Below the pieces are notes generated by a model, which searched no databases, was not told the DNA's origin, and was given only the letters and a program-made list of their open reading frames with translations. This document shows, piece after piece, positions 11,538 to 23,500 of a stretch of DNA of 64,000 nt (its first letter is position 1; the number at the start of each line of letters is the position of its first letter). Source of the DNA: Bolinopsis microptera. Lineage: Eukaryota; Ctenophora; Tentaculata; Lobata; Bolinopsidae. The stretch spans positions 9,936,675 through 10,000,674 of the forward strand of contig NC_087078.1 in NCBI RefSeq assembly GCF_026151205.1, given 5' to 3'. Position numbers and translations under genes: made by a program.

Positions 11538-14500
11538 ATGACTATCCCTTCAGTGAGCCTCACTGAGCAACAGAACATACAGCAGATCCTCGCTCTGGAT
11601 GCTAGGTACAATTGTTATTCTTCCAGATTGTCGATATGTGACGTCATGGTGATTGTGACGTCATAGTGATTGTGACGTCATAGTGATTGGGTAAAAATGG
11701 GAATGTTATTTTTTTCCCCGGGTAAATCAAATTCAAAGTAAACATGTTTGTTAAGTAATGATAAACTACCTTTGTAATGCCTGTAATCCCACTAGGTACA
11801 ACAACAATCGGAACACAGCACCTCACACCAAGACATTGTACATGAGACGCAGGTAATTCTACTCAAACACAACTATATTGTCCAGCTGAACATCGTACAC
11901 CCTTTGAACATCCTCGATTCTCAAAAATGGCGAGCTGAAGGCCAGTCTTACAGGTTCTAATCGGACGTATCAGGGCTACTTCAGCTAGTGAGTGATGTCA
12001 AATTTAAGGTTAAGACTGGATCTGGAAGAGTCATTTTAGGGCCTACGAAATAATTTTCATATATACACTCTTTGAACATCCTCGATTTGCTTGAATCTCA
12101 AAAATGGCGAGCTGAAGGCCAGTCTTACAGGTTCTAATTGGACGTAATCATATCAGGGCTATTTCAGCTAGTGAGTGATGTCAAATTTAAGGTTGAGCCT
12201 GGATCCGGAGGAGTCATTTAAGGCCTACGAAATAATTTCCACCGTTATTTTCTGGCAAGGAAATATTTTATACATAATTATAACCTTCTTACATTTTAGT
12301 CAAAGTTTATCTGATATCTCTCGTACTGTATCTAAATATCCTATATGCATACTTGTTAAACGTCTAATTGTGAATAAACACGAATTATAGTTCAGCTCTC
12401 ACGACCCCTTTATTCAGATCACAGCTCCTACGAGAGAGGAGTGACAGAGACAGATACTTCCAGTTGAGATCTAAACTCCTCTCCAGCAAATACCCTTCTG
12501 TTCTCACACCATCTGGTATGTTTTTGTGCATTGTTCAGGTAACCAGGTAACCAGGTAACCAGGTAACCAGGTAACCAGGTAACCAGGTAACCAGGTAACC
12601 AGGTAACCAGGTAACCAGGTAACTCCTCTCCAGCAAATATCCTTCTGTTCTCACACCATCTAATCTGGTATGTTTAGTTTTCATGTTGAGCGCAATGTGG
12701 AAACTTGAGAAAGTTCAATTGATGTTCCACTGAAAGTACATTATATTTCAGCTGTTGTTTATATTTACTGCTAACTTAAGGGGAGATACACCTAAAACGT
12801 TTTTGCTCCGAACATCGATTTTATTTTATATTATGGTTAAATAGACAAAAAGAATAAGATTGCACACCTTCAAAATTTTCTAAAAATATTCCCTCATCGA
12901 GAAAAAAAAAATTTTCTTTTTCGAAAATTTTTAAAATTTGGAGAAGTCTGTCACTGTAATACCGATAGTTCGGCCATTTTCAAATTTGTTGGCTGATTTT
13001 TTTACTGAACATTACTTACAATCCGTACAAGAAGCCATTGAAAGGATTATATAATTGAACGATAAATGACGAAGTTACAGACCAAACAAGGTCGAAAAAA
13101 TAAAAATTGAAATTTTTCCCACTTCTAAAGTTGTACATTTCACCAATCACCCGGGTCAGCAGATATCGCTTCAAAAATTCTTGTGAGTGTAGCTGATGAT
13201 CATATCAAACTTTTTGGAGTAGGATTTCTCTCAGATTTGAGTTTAAAGCTATGCAATGTGGCCTCAAACGACTTAGTAAAATTCATCGTAAAAAAGGGCA
13301 AAAAAGGCAGATTTAAGGCTTAAAATGCCTATAACCCAAAAAGTATCAGTTTTTTTGAAATAATTTTTACAGAATCGTAATCAGCTTGGTAAGACTATCG
13401 GTATTACAGTGACAGACTTCTCCAAATTTTAAAAATTTTCGAAAAAGAAAAATTTTTTTTTCTCGATGAGGGAATATTTTTAGAAAATTTTGAAGGTGTG
13501 CAATCTTATTCTTTTTGTCTATTTAACCATAATATAAAATAAAATCGATGTTCGGAGCAAAAACGTTTTTGGTGTACGTGTATCTCCCCTTAAGTTGTGT
13601 GAATTAGTTGAACACACTTAACTCTACGTGTCGATAACACAGTATTAACAACATCCTCACCCCAAACTAACCCCTCAGACTACAGGGCAGGGTCCAGGGC
13701 GAGCAGTATGCACAGTAGAACCTGTAGTATGGACAGTCTGGATATAATCGCTCCCCAACCTAGCGGCACACCGCAGACTGGTCAGTCTCTTAAAGTATAT
13801 TAGTTTTCAGATCTGAACAAGTATTAATGCTTTTCAAACAAAGTTACAACGAATATATAACTATATAATATTAGTATATTAGTTTGCAGCACATAGATCT
13901 TCTGTATCAACCAAGAGGATGTTTATTAGGTCTCAAAAATTTAGGAGCTTATTTGTTAAAATCTAATAATCAAATCTTCAAACTTAACATTCAAAGAAAT
14001 ACCCCATCATCTGCTATTCATAAAAGTAACTTAACCAGAACCCCTACGTGCAAGTACCTTAAACCAGAACCCTACGCGTAAGTACCTTAACCAGAACCCC
14101 ACGTGTAAGTACCTTAAAGCAGAACCCCACGTGTAAGTACCTTAAAGCAGAACCCCACGTGTAAGTAACTGAAACCAGAACCCCACGTGTAAGTAACTTA
14201 AACCAGAAACCCACGTGTAAGTAACTTAAACCAGAACCCTGCGTGTAAGTACCTTAAAGCAGAACCCCACGTGTAAGTAACTTAAAGCAGAACCCCACGT
14301 GTAAGTAACTTAAACCAGAACCCCACGTGTAAGTAACTTAAAGCAGAACCCCACATGTAAGTAACTTAAAGCAGAACCCCACGTGTAAGTAACTTAAACC
14401 AGAACCCCTACGTGTAAGTACCTTAAACCAAAACCCTACGTGTAAGTACCTTAAAGCAGAACCCCACGTGTAAGTACCTTAAACCAGAACCCCACGTGTA

Positions 14501-17500
14501 AGTAACTGAAACCAGAAACCCACGTGTAAGTAACTTAAACCAGAACCCCACGCGTAAGTACCTTAAACCAGAACCCCACGTGTAAGTAACTGAAACCAGA
14601 ACCCCAAGTGTAAGTAACTTAAACCAGAAACCCACGTGTAAGTAACTTAAACCAGAACCCCTACGTGTAAGTACCTTAAACCAGAACCCTACGTGTAAGT
14701 ACCTTAAACCAGAACCCCACGTGTAAGTAACTGAAACCAGAACCCCACGTGTAAGTAACTTAAACCAGAACCCCACGTGTAAGTACCTTAAAGCAGAACC
14801 CCACGTGTAAGTAACTTAAACCAGAACCCCACGTGTAAGTAACTTAAAGCAGAACCCCACGTGTAAGTAACTTAAAGCAGAACCCCACGCGTAAGTACCT
14901 TAACCAGAACCCCACGTGTAAGTACCTTAAAGCAGAACCCCACGCGTAAGTACCTTAACCAGAACCACACATGTAAGTACCTTAAAGCAGAACCCAACGT
15001 GTAAGTAACTTAAAGCAGAACCCCACGTGTAAGTACCTTAAACCAGAACCCCACGTGTAAGTAACTTAAACCAGAACCCCACGTGTAAGTAACTTAACCA
15101 GAACCCCACGTGTAAGTACTTTAAACCAGAACCCCACGTATAAGTAACTTAAACCAGAACCCTACGTGTAAGTACCTTAAAGAAGAACCCCACGTGTAAG
15201 TACCTTAAAGCAGAACCCCACGTGTAAGTAACTTAAACCAGAACCCCACATGTAAGTAACTTAAACCAGAACCCCACGTGTAAGTAACTTAAACCAGAAC
15301 CCCACGTGTAAGTAACTTAAACTAGAACCCCACGTGTAAGTAACTTAAACCAGAACCCCACGTGTAAGTACCTTAAACCAGAACCCCACGTGTAAGTAAC
15401 TTACACCAGAAACCCACGTGTAAGTAACTTAAACCAGAACCCCACGCGTAAGTAACTTAAACCAGAACCCCACGTGTAAGTAACTTAAAGCAGAACCCCA
15501 CGTGTAAGTACCTTAAAGCAGAACCCCACGTGTAAGTAACTTAAACCAGAACCCCACGTGTAAGTAACTTAAACCAGAACCCCACGTGTAAGTACTTTAA
15601 ACCAGAACCCCACGTATAAGTAACTTAAAGCAGAACCCCACGTGTAAGTAACTTAAAGCAGAACCCCACGTGTAAGTAACTTAAAGCAGAACCCCACATG
15701 TAAGTACCTTAAAGCAGAACCCCACGTGTAAGTAACTTAAACCAGAACCCCACATGTAAGTAACTTAAACCAGAACCCCACGTGTAAGTAACTTAAACCA
15801 GAACCCCACGTGTAAGTAACTTAAAGCAGAACCCCACGTGTAAGTAACTTAAAGCAGAACCCCACGTGTAAGAACCTTAACCAGAACCCCACGTGTAAGT
15901 ACCTTAAACCAGAACCCTACGTGTAAGTATATGTAAGTGTGTAGTTTTGTTACGCGTTGATTATTGAGCTCTCTTATCTCATCTCTTATCGCTACAATTT
16001 AACGACGACTCAGCTGCTAGTTTGTGTCTGGTGCTGTACAATTCTGAATACATTATGGGAAATGTGGACTTTGACTCTACAATGTGGTCATGTAAATATT
16101 TGACCATGTTTGGTGAAGCTGCTAATGATCTTGGTGTTTGGACTGAGAGTGATGAAGACAATAAACTGTGATGAAGATAGTCATTTTACATTAGACAAGT
16201 TCAAGAAACCAAACAAGGACGTTTTAGTAAAGCACCTTTTTGATGCATTTCAGAATATTTTTATATACAAGGAAGCTTTTCTAACAGCGACAACAAAACT
16301 AGAGGAAATGAAAAGTGACATGATTAATGCTCAGAATTCAGTTATTCAGTTGCAAGGGGAACTCTTGGACATTAAGACTAAGGATCTAGAATCAGTCCAA
16401 AGAACTGTTCAAACTGCTGTAGAAAATACTGTTCAAGCTGAGATTAAGTCTTACAGTGCTGCTGTGTCAAAACACTCCCCCAGCTCTGCATCCACTTTCA
16501 CAGCAGAGAACTTGAAGAAAGTAGTTCAGAATGTGGTAGCTGAAGAGGATCGCAGCAGAAATGTGTTGATTTTTGGTCTAAAGGAGGAAGCAGGAGAGAA
16601 ACTTGGGGATAAAATTTGCGATGTGTTTGAACAAATGGCAGAGAAGCCACGCTTTGAAGCTGCTCGAATTGGGAATAAAGCTGCTGAAAAACATAGAGCT
16701 GTCAAAGTATCATTTGGAAGCTCTAGCACCGTTCATCAGATACTGATTAAAGCTAAAGAACTCAGACTGTCTCAGTGTTTCAAAACTGTCTTTATTTCAC
16801 CGGATCGGTCGCCGGAGGAGCGTGAAGTACATAGACAGTTGGTTCTAGATTTGAAGAGGAAGGTCACGGAAAATCCTAATAAACGTTATTTTATCAGGAC
16901 TGGTAAAATTTGTGAGAAAGATGAGTGAGATATAATGGTTTATTTCTTATCTAATAAAATAGATATTACATATTTTTTGGCCATTTTTACATGAACTCTT
17001 ACACTTACTGGGAATATACATGCATTCTGGAGTTTAAATTATCACTTTTGTCACCACGCCAGCCGCTTTGAAGTCGGCAATTTTTATTTTTAATAATATT
17101 GGTTGTTGATATAAGCGGGATATAAATACTCTATTTCATTTCATTTCATTTCAAGTAACTTAAAACAGAACCCCACGTGTAAGTACCTTAAACCAGAACC
17201 CCACGTGTAAGTACCTTAAACCAGAACCCCACGTGTAGGTCGTAAGAAGGGAAATCAGCTGACACCTAGAAGACACCACACTCCTATAAGAACTGCTACT
17301 CAGCCTGATAAGGACAGTTATGCGTTTACAGACATGCCTCATATCTTCGACCAGCACTCCAAGTAAGCAACTTCTCCAGTTTTGTCTGGATTGCGAACAT
17401 TGATTCAAATCAGTAATTTTTGGATATCATTGTAAGTATTTTCCATCGTTTTTACGTTCCACAAAAAGTATTTTCCCTATTAGTAATGGCTATTATGTCT

Positions 17501-20500
17501 ATGTTGGTGATTGTTCACATTTGCAGAGCGGTGAGGCTGGTGCGGTTTGCTCACAACAGCTGTACTCTACTAGCATGCTGCTCAGACGACTTCACTATCT
17601 CCCTCTGTAACCTTGCTCCTTACAGTGTCAAGTGTGTGCTAGAGGGACACACCGGTCCTGTTAGGTAATTTAGTTTTATTTTTTATTTTTATTTATAATT
17701 TATAGTTAATTTTTATGATTTATCATAAATGAGTACATATTATATAGTATAGTAGTTGATGTTAATTAATTTTAAGTGGGATTTTTGTTGCATGTAAATT
17801 GGGAGCGGGTATTAAGTTTCGCGATGGTAGAGAATTGATTAAGGCACCGGAAATGTTGATAAAATTGCTCATCACTTAGATTCAACTCCAGTAAATTGGT
17901 AGGTATTTTACTATAAATCAAACCAAGAACCAATTATATATGAGTTTCTTAATTGAACTCGAATGAGAAATTGTGGACTTATCCTTGTCTCGTTTACAAT
18001 TTCAGAACTAGAGAAAACACATACTGATTATACTGACCTACCGTTTGATCTTTCAACCAAGCGGTAGGTATGAGCCGCCTGACATAGTGACATTCTTCAT
18101 GTCATGTCTAACACTCTGGAACAATGCCAATATGTTTATATGAACATAGCTTTGAAACATAATGGCATTATTCCAGAGTTTTAAACTGCTTCTAGACCGA
18201 CTGTTAGACATGACATGAAGATTGTCACTATGTCAGGCGGCTGTTAAACTTCCCTGCAACCTTTACTTAGTCGAGGAAGGCGGTCCGAGGGCTATTGAAG
18301 CCATGGAGTTATGGCCTAACCTGATGACCTTACCCAAAGAAATATTAAATCGGAATACGACTAAATAAATAATAAATTTATCATTTGGAAGTACCCATCA
18401 CGCTCGAGGGCATGGAACTTGAATACGGAAAACACATTGGGAAAGTAGAAGTGTCCTTGATTCTCAATAATGTGTTTTGTATGATCGTCTGTTTGTCTGT
18501 TCGTCTGTTTGTCTGTTTGTTTGTTTGTTTGTCTGTTTGTCTGTTTGTCTGTTTGTCTGTTTGTCTGTTTGTCTGTTTGTCTGTTTGTCTGTCTGTCTGT
18601 TTGTCTGTTTGTCTGTTTGTCTGTATGTTTATCTTTCTGTGTAACATCTCCATCTGACAGGGATATGGACTGGTCTATAGACAACAGCTCCCTCCTGTCC
18701 GTGTCAGTAGACGGTACAGCCCGACTCTGGAGATGTGACTCTGGTACTTGTATCCGCACTATCGCCTCCTCTCACCCCCTCACTGCTATCAGATTCCAGG
18801 TTTATTTCAGCTTCAATGGTCTAGAGTTAGACGCTAGTTTCGTAATGCAAACGAGTATATTTTTTCCCGATCCATGACTCAAAGTGCCAAAGACACAAAA
18901 GAGTCAAGGACAAGGGTTAGCGAACGAGGCTTTTTTTGATATGGTAGCTTTGCGACCGTGCGTGTGAGCGTGCGAGCATACATATGTGCCTGTCCGCATT
19001 GTTGTCGCCCACATTCTTACCTGCGCAAAGTTATTTTGCGCAGATAATATGAATTAAACAATTGTTGGCGCGCGGTGCTGAACTGACCACTGACCAGGTA
19101 CATTGTTAATATCCCACTTGGCACTAATTGATAGCATATTATTATTATTTTGAGTTAGTAATAGTATTTTGTACAGATCCGTGTCAGGTTGCTGGGTTGC
19201 ATGAACAATAAACATATTATATGGTTACATAGAAATATAGGGGGGGGGGGGGGGGGGGGGGGGCAAGTGGATATTTGTAGATATTTGGATAATGTCATCC
19301 ACTTTTTTCGTGAATTATCCATTACAATAATCTACAAATATCTACATTTATCTACAAAAAATGTATATCTCAAATATGTGCCCAGAAATTCTACTGAATT
19401 TTTGGAGATAAATGTATAAATTTGTAGAATTTGTAGAATTTTCGTGAATTATCCGTTTTAATACTTTCAACACTACTATATAACAAATAATTTGAGGTCC
19501 CAATGTCAAAGCGATAGAAGAGACTATGACGTGACCGTTTGTATCCTAAGCAACGCATCTACTTCCTGGGCTACAGTATTGACTTCGCCATTTTCTCCTC
19601 CCTCACCGCCATCTTCTCCTCCCTCTTTCCTTCACTATGGATCTGAATTCTGTTACCAATGTTTTAAACTCGTTTTCATTAAAAGAGCTGAAAGCTCTTA
19701 AGGCCAGTGTTGAGAATGTCATGAAACTTAAGAGGGATTCTGTTAAATGCGAGGACTTCTTGGAGTTGCATTCAGATTTTGTTCAAAACAAGAGTGTTGA
19801 TGTCTGAACTTGAAACACTTATGGCCAGGCAAACTGCTGTGAAAACTGCCACAAAGTGGCTCACTTCCACTGGAGAAGAATATGTATGGTCTTCCTCAAA
19901 TGGACACACCACGACTAAGGAGCCAATCGATATTTTAAATTATCCTGGGATATCAGAGCTTATGCATGATATCAACTCCAAGTTTGGCTGCAAGCTAAAC
20001 TCATGCCTAGCAAGCATGTACAAGTCTGGTTCTTGTGCAACTAGGTACCACAACGACGACGAGGTGTCTCTTGACCAGTCGCAAGGTATTTATGTAGTTT
20101 CATTTGGAGCTGAGAGGACCCTCGACATAATTCCAGAAAATGGTGATAAGCGATGTAACAGTAAATGCCATATCACCCCAAAGGACTGTAGTTTGTATAT
20201 TATGAAACCGGGGTGTCAGGAATATTGTCCTCACAAGGTTCGTGCAGACAGATCAGCTAAGGAGACTCGGTATAGCTTATCTTTTCGCTGCCAGATACCG
20301 AAGACAGATACAAATGTAGTCAGGGAGCAGAATGTCTTCACTACAATTCCTTTGCCGCCCACCACCACCTCAACACCAACCCTCTACTACCGAAATGCTC
20401 CAAGAAAACCGAAGAGCAGGAAAACCACTGTCCTGTTTGGTACGTCAATGACAAAATTCGTACGGACAAATAAGTTGGGATTCCGGGGAAGGAAAGTGAT

Positions 20501-23500
20501 CAATGTGTCCCAAAGTGGTGCAAAAATTAGAGACATCACTGAAAATATTCAGCATTTTCATAAAACTCATGCAGCTGCAGAAGCTGACGATATTGAAAAG
20601 ATTATATTGAGTGTTGGTACAAATGACATAAAACATTCTAAGTATGGGGTTCAGTTCCTTAGGAAGTATCTTAATGACTTAATTGACACCACTAAGCAGT
20701 TATTTCCCGCTGCAATTATAATTATCCAATGTTGTCTTCCTATTAAGTGTTTATATTCCTACATAGCAAAGAATGTTCTAGATTTTAATAATCTACTTAA
20801 AGAGTTATGCCTAAATAATAATTGCGTGTTCTTAGACTGTTTCTCAGACTTTTTAACTCGAGACTTTAGATCCTGTAATGAACTTCTATACCATGATTGG
20901 CTTCATCTCAACATGAGAGGAGTAGGTTTACTGTCCACTTGGCTTAAGTTTGTTGTAAACAAACACAGTTTTGACAGGGTTGTAAATAATCTTCTGGGAA
21001 TTTAAATCTTTGATCTTTTCTTTCATTTAATATTTTGATTAAGTCGTTGCGCCTAAAATTAAAACTCAAACAAATCTCTGATTTAATCTTTTTCTCAATT
21101 GTATGCCTCCTATTTCAGGTACATTCGGTCACTGCCCATTTTCCCATATGTTAGACAATGAATCGTTTAGACTTAGAATAGGTCTTTTTGCATGCAAAAG
21201 GCCTCGTACACAGTCAAGAAATGCACATATACATATCAACACGTTTATACCTAACAAAATTTACACATTTAAGTCTCCATGCACCCCACACATCAACTAC
21301 AATTATCATAATCATATGTTTCTCTTCTATTCTCTCATCATGACTTACTTTCTCCCAATTCTTCTCTCCACGACTAGGTCCATGAACACTGTACTCCCCC
21401 TAGATTCTAATATTTATTCCTCTCTACTCCTTGACAGCCCACGTTATCTTATACCATTTCTTGCTTGCTCCCACATCAAACTTTTCTTTGTAATTATCTC
21501 CTCATGGTTTATAAGAAATGTTCTTCTCCCTGGTAAGATGAATAGAGCCAAGTATTCCAGCCGCCTCAGGCGTCTAGTCTCTTTATTCATTCTTTGGGTT
21601 TTCTCTCTTAACTTTCTTTTGATAACTCTTGTTAATCCTTCTATGCTTAATCAAGGTCCCAACTCCCTATCTGTACTCTACCAAAATGTCCAAGGTCTTA
21701 TTCCTTTCAGTAACCTAAGCTCCTCCCATCCCCTTCTTGATGGTAATAAGATTTCCGAACTTCAATCCTTTGCTAACATAGAGCAGCCTGACATAATTGC
21801 CCTAAATGAGACTTGGCTCAAAAAATCTATTTCTAGCAACGAAATCTTTCCTTCTTCTCAATATGAAATCTTCCGCAATGACCGCACGAGAAAGACTCAT
21901 CCTCAAGATCCTAATAACCCTAAAAAGTTTAGGGAAAATGGAGGTGGTGTTCTTTTGGCTGTTCGGTCTGATCTCGACGCCACTACAACCCGACTACCAG
22001 TTAGCCTAGGTGCAGAAATGCTTGCTGTTAAAATTGCTTTTCCTAACAAAGAGAGTATTGTAATCTGTACTTGTTATAGAGTAGGAACTCTTGGGTTACC
22101 TAATCATGATGTCATAGTTAGTTATATTCGCAAGCTAGTTTCCAAAAAGAATCCCCCTAAAATCTATGTTATTGGTGACTTTAATCTCCCCCATACAGAC
22201 TGGCTATCTTCATCCAGTACCGTACCTATTGAGCAATCCTTCATAGATTCTTTCAGTGATCTTTCTCTCTCCCAGTTGATCACATCACCCACCCATAAAA
22301 GTGGTAATACATTAGACATTCTTCTCACTAATTATGATAACACAATCGATAACTTGAATGTCTGTGATCCTCATTCCGTGTGCAAATCTGATCATTTTCC
22401 TGTCACTTTTTCAATTAAAAGCTCCTTTTCCCGCAAGAAAACTCCTAAACGTAAAATCTATAATTATAAGAAAGCAAACTGGGACATGATTAATCGTGAA
22501 TTATGCTCGATTAATTGGCAAGTCCTAGAATGCCTAGATCCTGATTCGTCTTGGAAGTTAGTTAAAGACTGCATTATGAATTTAGTTGATATACATATTC
22601 CTAAAGTAACTATTAAATCAGAGTTTCAACCCCCGTGGTTCGATAGTGAACTTTTTTCTTCATGCCGTAAAAAAGATAGACTCAGAGCTAAATTTAAAAT
22701 TTCTGGTTCTATTTCTGATGAGTTAAAGTTTGTTACTAGCCGTAAAGATTTTAAGAGGCTTTCATCAGCCAAAATAAGAGACAATCTTTTCAATAGTGAT
22801 GATCCAGCGCTTATAACTAAGAAGTTTTGGTCACATGTTAAGTATAAATCTAACTCCTGCCGTATTCCTAATTGTGTTAGTTATTCTGGACAGCTTCGGT
22901 TCAAACCCAAAGCTCAAGCTGAACTTTTCAATTCTTTCTTTTATAACCAGTTTTCGGATCCTTCACTTTATGACACTGACATCTCCTATGTCAATGATTT
23001 TGATTTTGATATTGACTTCGATCATCGGGATGTTCGTAAGCTTCTTTCAAATATTAATTCAAATAAAGCCCAGGGACCAGATGGCATACACGGTAAAATT
23101 CTCAAAAATTGTTCCGTAGGTTTAGCTTACCCTCTAACATGCATTTTTCGTGGATCTTACAACAGCGGCTACATTCCACAAGAATGGAAACTTGCAAATG
23201 TTGTCCCAATATTTAAGAAAGGTAAGAAAAGTGAGGTTGAAAACTATAGACCAATATCCCTTACTTGTTTAGTCATGAAAGTTTTTGAGCGCATTGTTAA
23301 ACGTAAACTGCTTTCTTTGACAAGTACCCTTCTTGATCCCAGGCAGCATGGTTTTCTAGAGCACAAGTCATGCACAACCAATATGGTTGACTTTTGTGAT
23401 AGCCTGGCATTGTCTCTTAACGAAAACATTATCAATCATGTTGTGTATTTTGATTTTGCTAAGGCATTTGATTCTGTAAATCATGATATCCTTCTTCATA

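Larger units (their letters stand above)
15932..17146 (+). mobile_element. ORF1-only LINE copy (half-LINE) inserted in the minisatellite
   Basis: This segment interrupts the 28-bp array. It has a 5' leader, a short open frame, one long LINE-ORF1-like frame, a 3' UTR (GTTGATATAAGCGGGATATA) and a terminal TTTCA microsatellite (about 17130-17154), typical of CR1/L2-type tails. No endonuclease or reverse transcriptase is present. It must have been mobilised by another element's machinery, or be a deletion copy. Confidence 0.75.

Noticed and set aside
14423..14776. Minus-strand repeat frame GFWFKLLTRG
   Set aside because: Product of the 28-bp intronic satellite.
4871..15928. CRISPR-like array of regularly spaced repeats
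   Set aside because: There are no unique spacers between units; these are head-to-tail minisatellites in animal introns.
18361..18760. QTNRQTDK / CLFVCLSV repeat frames
   Set aside because: Translation of the TTTGTCTG array next to WDR13 exon 7; only the real exon part has homology.
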